Shown here piece after piece: positions 1 through 9,081 of a stretch of 20,955 bases of DNA (position 1 is its first letter; the number at the start of each line of letters is the position of its first letter). Under the pieces are notes generated by a model. The model worked only from the letters and a program-made list of their open reading frames with translations, searched no databases and had not been told where the DNA came from. The DNA comes from Flavobacteriales bacterium (GTDB taxonomy: Bacteria > Bacteroidota > Bacteroidia > Flavobacteriales > PHOS-HE28), in the NCBI GenBank assembly GCA_008016945.1, contig SSGN01000146.1, forward strand, positions 1 through 20,955. The letters run 5' to 3'. The translations under genes and the position numbers were made by a program.

Positions 1-91
1 AGGTGAAATGCCTCGCACCCTTTCACGCTATCACCCCAGTGGTCCAGATCGCTGAGCTCGGCCGGATCTTCATCACCGGCTCAGTATTCCT

Positions 92-475
92 TCACTCCTT
101 CGGCACCACGCGCATCGTGGCCGACCGCGCGCGGGCGCCGATCATTGGATCCAGGTAGGGGCTGCCTTTGTACTTCGCGCGGTAGGCCGCATCGATCGCG
201 TCGTTCACCGGACCGGTCGTCGGCTCGAAGGCGACTTGGAAGGTGTTCCCAGCGGCCTCGATCTTGCCGGCCTTCTGGTCCACGGCGAAGCGGTACCAGG
301 TGGAATGCGGACCGTTGTAGGCCCGCACGTACAGCTCGCCGTCCACCTCCACGCACCAGATCCAGGTGGGTGTGCCGTAGGTACGGCCGTCCTCGCGGAA
401 GGGCGCCACGTGCAGGTCGTCCGCCCGCACGATCGCGTGCAGCACATCGGTGGGCCAAGGCTTGTTGTTCTTCAT
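92..475 (-). CDS. DUF2255 family protein
   Basis: A 127-residue cytoplasmic protein with no signal peptide or membrane segment. It matches my memory of the DUF2255 family: an early block ADDLHVAPFREDG (about residues 19-31), then YGTPTWIW and LYVRAYNGPHSTWY (about 33-61), and a C-terminal YRAKY segment. Length agrees with the family, whose biochemical function is unknown; members are often found near oxidoreductases. The ATG at 475 is chosen because the frame upstream of it overlaps the 3' end of the preceding gene and is low-complexity; the start follows an A/C-rich leader. It is the last gene of a four-gene unit and begins 47 bp after the stop of the CMD-like gene, so it is probably co-transcribed from the promoter at 3192-3255. 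I infer a role linked to the detoxification genes only from this position. Confidence 0.85.
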   Translation of the reverse strand: MKNNKPWPTDVLHAIVRADDLHVAPFREDGRTYGTPTWIWCVEVDGELYVRAYNGPHSTWYRFAVDQKAGKIEAAGNTFQVAFEPTTGPVNDAIDAAYRAKYKGSPYLDPMIGARARSATMRVVPKE

Positions 476-522
476 CGTGTTCGCTTGTTGACTGATGGAC
501 CGATCACGCATGCCGCTCCTGC

Positions 523-1353
523 TCAATTGTTGCGGATGATGGTGATCGCATTGATCGCGGCGGGGAAGCCGATGTAGCCGATGCATTGCACCATGGCGGC
601 GATCATTTCCTCCTTGGTGTTGCCTGCCTTCAGGCTTCCGCGCACGTGCGCCTTCAGCTGGAACTCCGCGCCCAGCGTGGCCAGCACGCAGTACATCAGC
701 AGCTCACGCGTTTTCACGTCCAAGCCGCCGCGGGTGTAGAAGTCGCCGAAGTTGCCCCCGGTGAGCAGGTCCGGCACGGCGTGATCGAAACCGGCGGGCA
801 GCGTCTTCATCGCGTCGGCGATCTCGCTGCCGTAGAGACTGTCCTGGATGGCCTTGCCCTTCGCCATGCGGTCGCTTTCCGACACGGTGCCCTGCGCCGC
901 CAACGGCAGCGCGATGCCGCGTTCCTTGAACACCTCGTTGATCACGCCCACGGCGTTCAGCGTGCGCGGGTAGCCGATGTAGGGCCCGCACTGGTACACC
1001 GCCTCGCGCACCTCGATGGGTGTGACGCCCACGTTCAGCGCCGCGTTGGTGTGCGCCTTCAGCTGGGGCAACGCCTGTTGCGCGGTGAGCGTGACGATGA
1101 TGATCAGCTCGCGCTGCCGGTCGTTCAGCACGCCCGAGTGGAACACATCCCCGAAAATGAATTGCTGCAGGATGTTCATCAGCTCCGGGTCGTTGCCTTG
1201 CCCGGTCAAGGCCTCCCCGCCGAACAGGGCGTGGTAGGTCTGCTTCGTCAATGCTTCGCGGGTCATTTGTTGGTGTTGCTTTTCGTTGACCTGCGCGCCC
1301 GCCGGATTGGCGAGCAGCGCGGCGGCCAGCAGGAAGGTGATCGTTCGGTCCAT
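523..1353 (-). CDS. exported two-domain carboxymuconolactone decarboxylase (CMD/AhpD-like) protein
   Basis: A 276-residue protein with a signal peptide (hydrophobic residues 5-18, likely cleavage after AGA at 20). It has two tandem CMD-type helical domains, about residues 56-144 and 190-272. The first contains the hallmark RELIIIVTLTA, LKAHTNAALNVGVT and EAVYQCGPYIGYP blocks, and the second repeats the pattern as TRELLMYCVLATLG, KAHVRGSLKAG and VQCIGYIGFP. The family includes 4-carboxymuconolactone decarboxylase and AhpD peroxidase-cycle proteins. I see no AhpD CxxC pair, so a thiol-peroxidase role is unlikely and the substrate is unknown. It starts 7 bp after the stop of the cupin gene, a coupling that recalls known cupin-CMD fusion proteins. 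The signal peptide places it in the periplasm or envelope, like its two upstream neighbours. Confidence 0.88.
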   Translation of the reverse strand: MDRTITFLLAAALLANPAGAQVNEKQHQQMTREALTKQTYHALFGGEALTGQGNDPELMNILQQFIFGDVFHSGVLNDRQRELIIIVTLTAQQALPQLKAHTNAALNVGVTPIEVREAVYQCGPYIGYPRTLNAVGVINEVFKERGIALPLAAQGTVSESDRMAKGKAIQDSLYGSEIADAMKTLPAGFDHAVPDLLTGGNFGDFYTRGGLDVKTRELLMYCVLATLGAEFQLKAHVRGSLKAGNTKEEMIAAMVQCIGYIGFPAAINAITIIRNN

Positions 1354-1360
1354 CGTGGTG

Positions 1361-1864
1361 TCATTGTTCCGCTCCGGCGTATTCCGCGTCCGTCACGGGC
1401 TTCAGCCAGGTGGCGTTCACGTCGCCGAAGTAGTTGGTGATCGCGATGTGTACCAGCCGGGAATCGGCCGATGCGCCGTGCCAGTGTTCCGTGTTCTCCG
1501 GCACCACCACCACTTCGCCCCGCCGGATGCGCTGCGCGGGCTTGCCGCGTTCCTGGTACCAGCCCTCACCCTCGGTGACGATCAATACCTGGCCTTTGGG
1601 ATGCGTGTGCCAGTTGGTGCGCGCACCCGGCTCGAAGGTCACCGCGCCCGCCACGTAGTCGTTGTTCCGGTCGCGGCGCACCAGGGGTTGCACAAAGGCA
1701 TCGCCGGTGAACAAGCTGTCCGCGGCCTTGTTGCCCAGTGGGAAGAGGGATGTGGTTGTCTCCGTGTTCATGGTGGCTGTGTGTTGGTCATTGGTGCATG
1801 CCGTGGTGCCGAGCAGCAGCCCGAGCGCGGCGATGAGCGGGAGGAAGGTGGTGGTCCGGTCCAT
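1361..1864 (-). CDS. cupin-domain protein with export signal, similar to manganese hydroxynitrile lyase-type cupins
   Basis: A 167-residue protein. Residues 7-19 are a hydrophobic signal ending in LLGTTAC; Cys23 may be lipidated, although the -3 residue is Thr rather than Leu, so lipoprotein status is tentative. A single cupin barrel occupies about residues 55-150. Metal ligands are visible: His86 and His88 in WHTHPKGQ, Gln92 in place of the usual Glu, and His127 in ENTEHWHGA. As I recall, the Granulicella tundricola hydroxynitrile lyase uses His53, His55, Gln59 and His94, and the spacing (2, 4, 35) is identical. Related cupins (COG1917) often lie next to or are fused with CMD proteins, as here: the CMD gene starts 7 bp downstream, and the frameshifted aldo/keto reductase stops 18 bp upstream. 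Activity on a cyanohydrin or carbonyl substrate is inference. Confidence 0.87.
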   Translation of the reverse strand: MDRTTTFLPLIAALGLLLGTTACTNDQHTATMNTETTTSLFPLGNKAADSLFTGDAFVQPLVRRDRNNDYVAGAVTFEPGARTNWHTHPKGQVLIVTEGEGWYQERGKPAQRIRRGEVVVVPENTEHWHGASADSRLVHIAITNYFGDVNATWLKPVTDAEYAGAEQ

Positions 1865-1882
1865 GTTGTACTTGTTCGTGGG

Positions 1883-3523
<1,641 letters not shown>

Positions 3524-3527
3524 CATG

Positions 3528-3572
3528 GATCAACTATTGTCAATGAAGCGGCTTCACTGACAATAGTTGATC
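3528..3572. repeat. 45-bp near-perfect palindrome (possible bidirectional terminator or element end)
   Basis: Two 22-bp arms (3528-3549 and 3551-3572) are complementary with a single mismatch around a one-base centre. The arms begin and end GATCAACTATTGTC / GACAATAGTTGATC and are much more AT-rich than their surroundings. Reading frames entering from either side terminate inside it. There is no T tract as in a canonical intrinsic terminator. It lies between the toxin gene's 3' end and promoter A and directly abuts repeat copy 1, so transcription termination or the end of a mobile or repeat element are both possible. Confidence 0.7.
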
Positions 3573-3645
3573 ACTTCCCCTGTTCGAGCAAATGCACTTG
3601 ACGCCCGTAACATCCGGCACGACCCGAAGGGTCGGTAAGAGGACT

Positions 3646-3670
3646 CCGCGTGATCCGGCGCAGCGGCAGC
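3646..3670 (+). repeat. short partial match to the end of the intergenic repeat
   Basis: These 25 bases (CCGCGTGATCCGGCGCAGCG and following) resemble the 27-bp conserved end of the repeats at 13867-13893 and 3497-3523, including the shared GGCGCAGCGGCAGC-like core. No further similarity to the 60-bp block follows. It may be a degenerate third copy or chance in GC-rich DNA. The rest of 3573-3806 shows no gene or clear signal apart from a small GACCC-GAA-GGGTC hairpin at 3621-3633. Confidence 0.4.
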
Positions 3671-3806
3671 CGCACTTGTTCCCCAGCGAGTAGGGATCAA
3701 GAGCGCACCCATGCCCATCGCTCCTGCATTTCCTACGTGCAATTCACAACTTTCCGCTCCAGCTTACCGCTTCTGATCAGGGCCATTAGCTCCCTCCCTC
3801 AACGGA

Positions 3807-4136
3807 TCACTTGCGGCGCGTCCGGGTTGAACCACCGGGCTGGATCCGTCCGAATGGGAACCTGCGCTTGGCGTGATGGATGATCATCACCTCCACAACG
3901 TCCGGCTCCAACAAGCGGTACATCATGCGGTAGTTGCCGATGATGAGTTCCCTTACCGTGAAGTGCTGGACCTCGGGGACCATGCGGCCTCCCCTTGGAA
4001 ATAAGGCCAGCCGCTCGGCTTCTTCATAGAACAACCGCACTTGGCGGTCCGCATAACGGACGGAATCCTGGGCAATGTAGGCGTGTATTTCCTCGATGTC
4101 CCGCACCGCCTCCGCGGTGAAGATCACTTCAGCCAT
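3807..4136 (-). CDS. ParE/RelE-superfamily toxin of a toxin-antitoxin pair
   Basis: A 109-residue basic protein with the compact RelE/ParE fold pattern: N-terminal VIFTAEAVRDIEEIHAYIAQDS, a central helix with FYEEAERLALFPRGGRMVPE, then VRELIIGNYRMMYRLLEPDVVEVMIIHHAKRRF. The RELIIGNYRMMYR and IIHHAKR segments are typical of the ParE branch, which acts on DNA gyrase; RelE-like ribosome-dependent mRNA cleavage is the alternative. Length fits the family (about 90-110), with a slightly long Arg/Lys-rich tail. Its start codon overlaps the 3' end of the antitoxin gene by 13 bp, the usual translational coupling. The cassette has no regulon operator and sits between two regulon promoters, so it looks like an independent insertion. 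Confidence 0.85.
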   Translation of the reverse strand: MAEVIFTAEAVRDIEEIHAYIAQDSVRYADRQVRLFYEEAERLALFPRGGRMVPEVQHFTVRELIIGNYRMMYRLLEPDVVEVMIIHHAKRRFPFGRIQPGGSTRTRRK

Positions 4137-4324
4137 TTCGCATGGCGCTTCTTCGCCTCGGCCAGGGTATAGGTGCGCCCGGCCTCGCTGTCGGCGATCG
4201 CACGTTCCAGCTTTTCGAGGATGATCATGCGGTCCACCACATCATCCACGCTGAACTTGTCCGGAAGGCTCTTGATCGACTTCAACACTTTCTTTTTGTC
4301 GAGGAGGTCGGTGCGCTTGGCCAT
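4124..4324 (-). CDS. antitoxin partner of the ParE/RelE-like toxin
   Basis: A 66-residue acidic/basic mixed protein beginning MAKRTDLLDKKKVLKSIKSL, with a central DVVDRMIILEKLERAI helix and a C-terminal SEAGRTYTLAEAKKRHAKWL. This C-terminal pattern, ending in an AKKR..KWL motif, is common in small antitoxins encoded immediately upstream of ParE-type toxins in Bacteroidota. It overlaps the toxin start by 13 bp. The start at 4324 is preceded by TACCTTCG (minus strand, 4336-4329), a near match to the Bacteroidota -7 element lying only 4 nt from the ATG, so the transcript may be nearly leaderless. The frame remains open further upstream, but that part is antisense to the aldo/keto reductase gene and is not real. 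No well-defined DNA-binding fold could be assigned by eye. Confidence 0.8.
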   Translation of the reverse strand: MAKRTDLLDKKKVLKSIKSLPDKFSVDDVVDRMIILEKLERAIADSEAGRTYTLAEAKKRHAKWLK

Positions 4325-4440
4325 GGAACGAAGGTAATCAAGTCTGACGCGCAAAAGCCGTCCAAGGCCACGCAGAGGCAGTACGGAAGAGAGCGCCGGA
4401 ACGCCCCAACGGACCTGATCAACCCACTGGCCCTTACCCC

Positions 4441-5331
4441 TCACGCATCGATGGTGATGGGGTATGAGTTCCGGGTGAATTTCTCCGGGTCGCCACCGGC
4501 ACGCACGCCGGTGTCCAGGGCATCGATCGCGGCGATCTCCGCGGGCGTAAGGGTGAAGTCGAAGACATTGAAGTTCTCGGCGATGCGGCCGGGGTTCACC
4601 GATTTGGGGATGGCGGAGAAGCCGTGGTCCAGGTGCCAGCGCAGGATGATCTGTGCCGGCGTCTTGCGGTACTTGGCGGCCAGCGCGGTGATCACGGGGG
4701 CCTGCAGCGGTCCCGTGGGTGCGTCGGTCGCGTGGCGGCGGTAGTACGCGCCACCGATCGGCGACCACGACTGCGTGATGATGCCGTGGCGTTCGTTCGC
4801 CGCACGCACCTCCGGCCCGGTGAAGTACGGGTGCAGCTCCACCTGGTTCAGCGCGGGCACCACCTCCGTGCGGGCCAGCAGGTCGTCCAGGTGCTTGGGC
4901 TGGAAATTGCACACGCCGATGGCGCGCACACGGCCGTCGCGCAGCAGCTTCTCCGCCACCTTGTACGAGGCCACGGTGCCCTCGAAATCCGTGGGCACCG
5001 GCCAATGCAACAGGTACAGGTCGATGTGGTCCAGGCCGAGCCGTCGCAGGCTCGCCTCGAAGGCGCGCATCGCGGTCTCCGGCCCGTAGTCGGCCACCCA
5101 GAGCTTGGTGGTGATGAAGAGTTCGTCGCGCTTCACGCCGGAGCGCCGGATGCCTTCGCCCACCTGGCGTTCGTTGTTGTAAGCGGCCGCCGTGTCGATG
5201 AGCCGGTAGCCGTTGGCGATGGCCGTGGCCACCGCATTGGCGGTCTGTTCCGGCGTGGAAAGGAAGACGCCCAGCCCCAGCGCGGGCATGCGGACGCCGT
5301 TGTTCAGTTCGATGAGGGGTGATGTGTTCAT
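4441..5331 (-). CDS. aldo/keto reductase (2,5-diketo-D-gluconate reductase-like, AKR5-type)
   Basis: A 296-residue cytoplasmic (alpha/beta)8-barrel NADPH-dependent carbonyl reductase. The catalytic tetrad is complete: Asp46 and Tyr51 in YRLIDTAAAYNNE, Lys76 in ITTKLW and His109 in YLLHWP. Other AKR signatures are GVCNFQPKHL, NQVELHPY and the C-terminal coenzyme loop IPKSVNPGRIAEN. It resembles DkgA/YqhE-type enzymes, which reduce aldehydes and ketones including methylglyoxal; the actual substrate is unknown. The ATG at 5331 is chosen by homology; the frame extends upstream to 5397 but has no AKR sequence there and would overlap the -7 element. It is a single-gene unit under promoter B, ending about 115 bp before the antitoxin gene. 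In E. coli, AraC-family YqhC controls dkgA and yqhD, a useful parallel. Confidence 0.92.
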   Translation of the reverse strand: MNTSPLIELNNGVRMPALGLGVFLSTPEQTANAVATAIANGYRLIDTAAAYNNERQVGEGIRRSGVKRDELFITTKLWVADYGPETAMRAFEASLRRLGLDHIDLYLLHWPVPTDFEGTVASYKVAEKLLRDGRVRAIGVCNFQPKHLDDLLARTEVVPALNQVELHPYFTGPEVRAANERHGIITQSWSPIGGAYYRRHATDAPTGPLQAPVITALAAKYRKTPAQIILRWHLDHGFSAIPKSVNPGRIAENFNVFDFTLTPAEIAAIDALDTGVRAGGDPEKFTRNSYPITIDA

Positions 5332-5394
5332 GGTGCTTGTAGGTCGGTTGCCGGGGCGGTGGTCAGGCATGCTGTCGGTGCCGCCCGGATGTTG

Positions 5395-5458
5395 CAAAAT
5401 TGATGGTGCCGGACGGGGTGCATCGTACGCGGATCACGGGGAACCGTAACACGTTCAC
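5395..5458 (-). promoter_or_regulatory. operator and promoter B (aldo/keto reductase)
   Basis: The distal half-site GTGAACGTGTTAC (5458-5446), an 8-bp spacer and the proximal half-site GTGATCCGCGTAC (5437-5425) give a 21-bp offset. After 22 bp comes the -7 element CAATTTTG (5402-5395) followed by C. The start codon at 5331 is 63 nt downstream. The distal edge is only 18 bp from the stop of the alcohol dehydrogenase gene, so this operator gives the aldo/keto reductase its own promoter within a tightly packed array. Confidence 0.85.
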
Positions 5459-5476
5459 GGAAGGTACGCGAGGCCG

Positions 5477-6493
5477 TCATGGCCGAAGCAGCGCCTTGAT
5501 CGCACGGCGTTCATCCATGGCGCGGTAGCCCTCGGCCACCTGGTCCAGCGGCAGCTCGAGGTCGAACACTTTTCCGGGGTCGATCTTCCCGTTCCACACC
5601 AGGTCGATCAACTCGGGCAGGAAACGGCGCACGGGAGCAGGACCTCCATGCAGGCGTACATGGCTGTAGAACAACTCCTCGCCGTTGAGCTCCACCCCGT
5701 GGGGAACGCCGACGTAACCCACCGAGCCGCCGGGGCGAGTGGACCGGATGGCCTGCATCATGGACTGTTGCGTGCCCACGCATTCCAACACCGCGTCCGC
5801 GCCGATCCCCTTGGTGATGTCCATGATGCGCGCCACGCCTTCATCGCCCCGTTCGCTCACGATGTCGGTGGCGCCGAAGGCGCGCGCCAGTTGCTGCCGC
5901 TTCTCGTGGCGGCTCATGGCGATGATGCGCTCCGCGCCCATCCGCTGTGCGGAAAGCACGCCGAGCAGTCCCACCGCCCCGTCGCCGACCACGGCCACGG
6001 TCATGCCGGGCTTCACATTGGCCGCCACGGCCGCGAACCAGCCCGTGCCCATGACATCGGACACGGTGAGCAGGCTCGGTACCATGGCGTCCGGCGGCAC
6101 ATCGGGCGTGGCCACCAACGTGCCGTCGGCCATGGGCACACGCAGCACCGGCGCCTGCGCGGTGGAGATGAACTCGCGCTGCTGGCAGGAGGTCTGGTAG
6201 CCCACGTGGCAATGCGGACATGTGTTGTCCGAGGCGAAGAACGAGCCGATGACGAACTGGCCGGGCTTCACCGTACGTACGGCGCTACCCACTTCCTCCA
6301 CGATACCGCAGTATTCGTGGCCCATGGGCGTGGGGCCGTTGATCGCTTGCAGGCCGCGGTACGGCCATAGGTCCGATCCGCATACGCAGGTGGCCGAAAT
6401 GCGGATCACCGCATCCGTCGGTTGCTCGATGCGGGGAAGGTCGCGTTCCTCGACGCGCACATCCCCGGGTCCATACAGGATGGTTGCTTTCAT
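5477..6493 (-). CDS. zinc-dependent alcohol dehydrogenase (MDR superfamily)
   Basis: A 338-residue cytoplasmic medium-chain dehydrogenase/reductase. Catalytic-zinc residues are visible as Cys38 in CVCGSDLW and His59-Glu60 in MGHEYCG. The structural zinc loop SDNTCPHCHVGYQTSC supplies Cys92, Cys95 and Cys103, with Asp89 in the place of the usual first Cys; I believe this is common in the subfamily. The Rossmann domain has the VAVVGDGAVGLLG motif, followed by MSRHEKR, which suggests NADP(H) preference. It should interconvert alcohols and aldehydes or ketones; the substrate is not known. The ATG at 6493 is the conserved family start (MKATILYGPG). This leaves a roughly 140-nt leader after the -7 element of promoter C, longer than at the other units. 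The next unit's operator begins 18 bp after its stop. Confidence 0.92.
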   Translation of the reverse strand: MKATILYGPGDVRVEERDLPRIEQPTDAVIRISATCVCGSDLWPYRGLQAINGPTPMGHEYCGIVEEVGSAVRTVKPGQFVIGSFFASDNTCPHCHVGYQTSCQQREFISTAQAPVLRVPMADGTLVATPDVPPDAMVPSLLTVSDVMGTGWFAAVAANVKPGMTVAVVGDGAVGLLGVLSAQRMGAERIIAMSRHEKRQQLARAFGATDIVSERGDEGVARIMDITKGIGADAVLECVGTQQSMMQAIRSTRPGGSVGYVGVPHGVELNGEELFYSHVRLHGGPAPVRRFLPELIDLVWNGKIDPGKVFDLELPLDQVAEGYRAMDERRAIKALLRP

Positions 6494-6634
6494 GGTGTTG
6501 TTCGTTCGGGGTTCACATGGTATGGCCCGGCTTCTTGTACAGTCCGTCGGGGCGGCCGAGGATATCGGGCCCATACACCTTCTACTTCCATTCCTTCGCC
6601 CCGATGTGCTCTCATTATCACCGACCTCACATCA

Positions 6635-6698
6635 CAAAGCTGGCCGTGGTCGCCAGGCAACATGGTGCGTGGATCACCTGGTTTTGTAACACGATCAC
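6635..6698 (-). promoter_or_regulatory. operator and promoter C (alcohol dehydrogenase)
   Basis: The distal half-site GTGATCGTGTTAC (6698-6686), an 8-bp spacer and the proximal half-site GTGATCCACGCAC (6677-6665) are again offset by 21 bp. A 22-bp gap leads to CAGCTTTG (6642-6635). The half-sites are somewhat diverged from A, B and D and the spacer is AT-rich rather than C-rich, yet the geometry is unchanged. The operator begins 20 bp after the MFS stop codon. Confidence 0.8.
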
Positions 6699-6718
6699 GG
6701 ATGGTGGGGGCATTCCCA

Positions 6719-7969
6719 TCAGCGGGTTCGCAGCCGGACCGCGGAAACGAACGCGGCCGCCAGCATCAGCGCCGCGGCGGCGAAGAGCGGCATGGTGGCC
6801 CCGCCCGCTTCCAACAGGTAGCCGCCCCAGGCCGCACCGGCCGCGTTGGCCAATTGGATGACGGCCACTTGCAGGCCACCCGCGTTCTCCACATCATCCG
6901 GCAGGTTGCGCGCGATCCAGGTGGACCAGCCCACGGGAACCGAGCCGAAGACCACGCCCCACAGGGCGATCATGACCGCGGCGATCCAGGGGGCGTACCC
7001 CGCCGATGCGAGGATGAGCGCGAACAGCCCGATCAACGCGGGCCCCGCCGCCAACGTGGCCTTCAGCCGCACCCTGAGCAGGGGCGGACACACCACGGTG
7101 CCGATGAAGTTGGCGACCCCGAAGAGCAGGAAGACCCCGGAAATGGCTGCGACCCCCAGGCCGGTGACCTGCTCGAAGAACGGGCGCATGTAACTGAAGA
7201 AGGTGAACTGGCCGGCGAAGACGAACATCATGGCGAGCAAGGCGACCTTCATGCCCGGACGTTGGGCCACCGCCAGGATGCCCCGGCCACGCCCCTCCCG
7301 TTCCGCGGGCAGCGCGGGCATGGCCGCGTAGAGCCAGATGCCGCCCAGCAGGCTGAGCACCGCCGTGGCACCGAACACGCCGCGCCAGCCGACCATCGCA
7401 CCGAAGTAGCTGCCCAGCGGCGCCGCGATCACCATGGCGACGGAGATGCCGCCGAACACCACGGACAAGGCACGCGGCACCATGGGTTCCGGTGCCAGGC
7501 GCATGGTAACGGAGGTGGCGATGGCCCAGAGGCCGCCGAGGGCGAGTCCGAGCAGGAGCCTCCCGAAGAGCAGCAGGGTGAAGTTCGGTGCGAGTGCGAC
7601 CAGCAGGTTCGAGGCGACCATCAGCACCATGAAACCCAGGATCACCTGGCGGCGGTCGATGCCACGTGCCACGCGCGTGAGCAACAGGCTGGAGAAGATG
7701 GCGGCGATGGCCGTCACGGTCAAGGTTTGACCCGCAAGTCCCTGCGAGATGCCCAGGCCCTCGGCCATGGGTGTGAGGATGCTCGCCGGCAGCAACTCGG
7801 CCACCAGCAGCACCACGATGCTGAAGGTCAACGCCGCAATGGCGCCCCAGGCGGTGGTTCCCGGTGCGGTGGTCCCCACCCCGGGGTGGTTCAATGGCCG
7901 GTCCAGCGCAATGCCCGCCGGCTGTTCAAATTCCTTCGTCAAGTTCATGTCCGTTGTGTGTTTTCTCAT
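6719..7969 (-). CDS. MFS exporter (DHA1 / arabinose-efflux-permease type)
   Basis: A 416-residue inner-membrane protein with a cytoplasmic N-terminal tail of about 40 residues and roughly 12 hydrophobic segments. The loop 2-3 signature is present as RVARGIDRRQVILG (about 99-112), and LLFGRLLLGLALGGLWAI resembles the TM4 region of drug:H+ antiporters. It looks like the AraJ/YdhP-type (COG2814) family, which exports sugars, drugs or other small molecules by proton antiport. The start is ambiguous: ATG at 7969 lies 7 bp after the membrane fusion protein stop, while ATG at 7948 has the more typical A/C-rich leader. It is the last gene of the efflux operon. Having an MFS exporter behind a complete RND pump suggests two-step export across both membranes, which is inference. 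Confidence 0.9.
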   Translation of the reverse strand: MRKHTTDMNLTKEFEQPAGIALDRPLNHPGVGTTAPGTTAWGAIAALTFSIVVLLVAELLPASILTPMAEGLGISQGLAGQTLTVTAIAAIFSSLLLTRVARGIDRRQVILGFMVLMVASNLLVALAPNFTLLLFGRLLLGLALGGLWAIATSVTMRLAPEPMVPRALSVVFGGISVAMVIAAPLGSYFGAMVGWRGVFGATAVLSLLGGIWLYAAMPALPAEREGRGRGILAVAQRPGMKVALLAMMFVFAGQFTFFSYMRPFFEQVTGLGVAAISGVFLLFGVANFIGTVVCPPLLRVRLKATLAAGPALIGLFALILASAGYAPWIAAVMIALWGVVFGSVPVGWSTWIARNLPDDVENAGGLQVAVIQLANAAGAAWGGYLLEAGGATMPLFAAAALMLAAAFVSAVRLRTR

Positions 7970-7976
7970 GCCGGGT

Positions 7977-9071
7977 TCATCGTGGTCCCGCGGTCAGCGC
8001 GCCGCCCTCGCGAATGCCTTCACCGGCATGCAGTACCAAGGCATCGTTGGCGTGCAGTTCCGCGCTGAAGACCTGGATGCGGTCCGCCGACCCCAGTCCC
8101 GTGCGCACGGCGGTCCAAAAGGCCTTGCCTCCCGCCACCTTGATCACGAAGTCGCCCTCGGAAGTGGTCATCACCGCCGATCGGGGCACTACGAAGGCCG
8201 TTGGCCCACTGGCGACCGACAGCCTCACCTGGCCGATCATGCCGGGCATCAGTTCCCCTCCCCGGTTGTCCACGTCCGCCTCCACCTGCTCGGCGCGCAG
8301 CCGGCTGTCCAGCGCGCCGGACATCCGGCCCACCTTGCCGCTGAACGTCTCTCCTTCGCGGGCGTTCACCGTGAAGCTGAGCTCATCGCCGATCCCGAGG
8401 TAGGCGGTGTAGGCCTCGGGCACGGCCACGGTCAACCTGAGGCGCCCGGTCTCTTGCAGCGTCAGCATTGGTGTGTTGTTGCTGCCGCCCACGTAAGCCC
8501 CCTCGTTCACGTTGCGCCCGGTGATGGTGCCGCTGAAGGGTGCGCGGATCTCCAGGTACCCGCTCATGTTCGCGACCTCATGGTAGTCCGCCTGGCTGGC
8601 TTCCAAGCGGGCCTGGTCGGCGTTCTTCCGGGCCAGGGCCTGGTCCAGGTCGTTCGGCGAAATGGTGCCTTCCACCTTGCTGGTCTCCAGCAGGCGGTCG
8701 TAGGTGCTTTGCGACGCGGTATGGACCGCCTCCTGGGACTTCATCCTGGAGAGCGCGGCGGCCATTCGCGCGTGTATCTCGGGGGCCTCCAGGGTGGCGA
8801 GCAATTGCCCCTGCTGCACGCGGGAGCCGATGTCCACGTGCAGCGATCGCACGTAACCGGCCACCTTGGCGTGCAGGTCCACCCGGCGGTATCCGCTCAG
8901 TTCCGCAGGCAGCAGCACCGTGGTGGAAAGGGTATCCTGCTGCAAGGTGAATGTCGCCGTGGTCGCCGGCCCGCTTTCGGTCCGGCCCTCCACTTCGCGC
9001 GCCTTGCTGTCCGTGCAGGAAGGGAGCAGGGCTGCGGCGCCCATGATCATCAATGCCCAAAGCTGTTTCAT
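7977..9071 (-). CDS. RND efflux periplasmic adaptor (membrane fusion) lipoprotein
   Basis: A 364-residue HlyD/AcrA-family adaptor. It has a lipoprotein signal, MKQLWALMIMGAAALLPSC with Cys19 as the lipidation site. The split biotinyl-lipoyl domain is seen at about residues 60-98 (LHAKVAGYVRSLHVDIGSRV, GQLLATLEAPEI) and 172-195 (LEIRAPFSGTITGRNVNEGA). Between them lies an alpha-helical hairpin (about 100-168), followed by a beta-barrel domain (RLRLTVAVPEAY) and a membrane-proximal domain. It should link the RND permease to the outer membrane factor. The ATG at 9071 is chosen because it begins the lipoprotein signal; the 54 upstream codons are antisense-like sequence overlapping the RND gene. 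It starts 10 bp after the RND stop and ends 7 bp before the MFS gene. Confidence 0.94.
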   Translation of the reverse strand: MKQLWALMIMGAAALLPSCTDSKAREVEGRTESGPATTATFTLQQDTLSTTVLLPAELSGYRRVDLHAKVAGYVRSLHVDIGSRVQQGQLLATLEAPEIHARMAAALSRMKSQEAVHTASQSTYDRLLETSKVEGTISPNDLDQALARKNADQARLEASQADYHEVANMSGYLEIRAPFSGTITGRNVNEGAYVGGSNNTPMLTLQETGRLRLTVAVPEAYTAYLGIGDELSFTVNAREGETFSGKVGRMSGALDSRLRAEQVEADVDNRGGELMPGMIGQVRLSVASGPTAFVVPRSAVMTTSEGDFVIKVAGGKAFWTAVRTGLGSADRIQVFSAELHANDALVLHAGEGIREGGALTAGPR

Positions 9072-9081
9072 CGTCGTTCGG

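Noticed and set aside
1..91. Possible protein-like frame (DPAELSDLDHWGDSVKGCEAF) on the minus strand downstream of the DUF2255 gene
   Set aside because: No start codon lies between its upstream stop and the readable segment, and the window ends; too little to support a gene.
3804..3810. GGATCAC, identical to the core of the regulon half-sites, at the end of the toxin gene
   Set aside because: It overlaps the toxin stop codon, has no TTCAC partner at the 21-bp offset and no appropriately placed -7 element.
6405..6412. GGATCACC inside the alcohol dehydrogenase gene
   Set aside because: It is a coding sequence without a second half-site or -7 element at the right distance.
6422..8068. 548-codon open frame on the plus strand
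   Set aside because: It is antisense to the MFS gene; its sequence is rich in His, Gly and Glu repeats with no domain.
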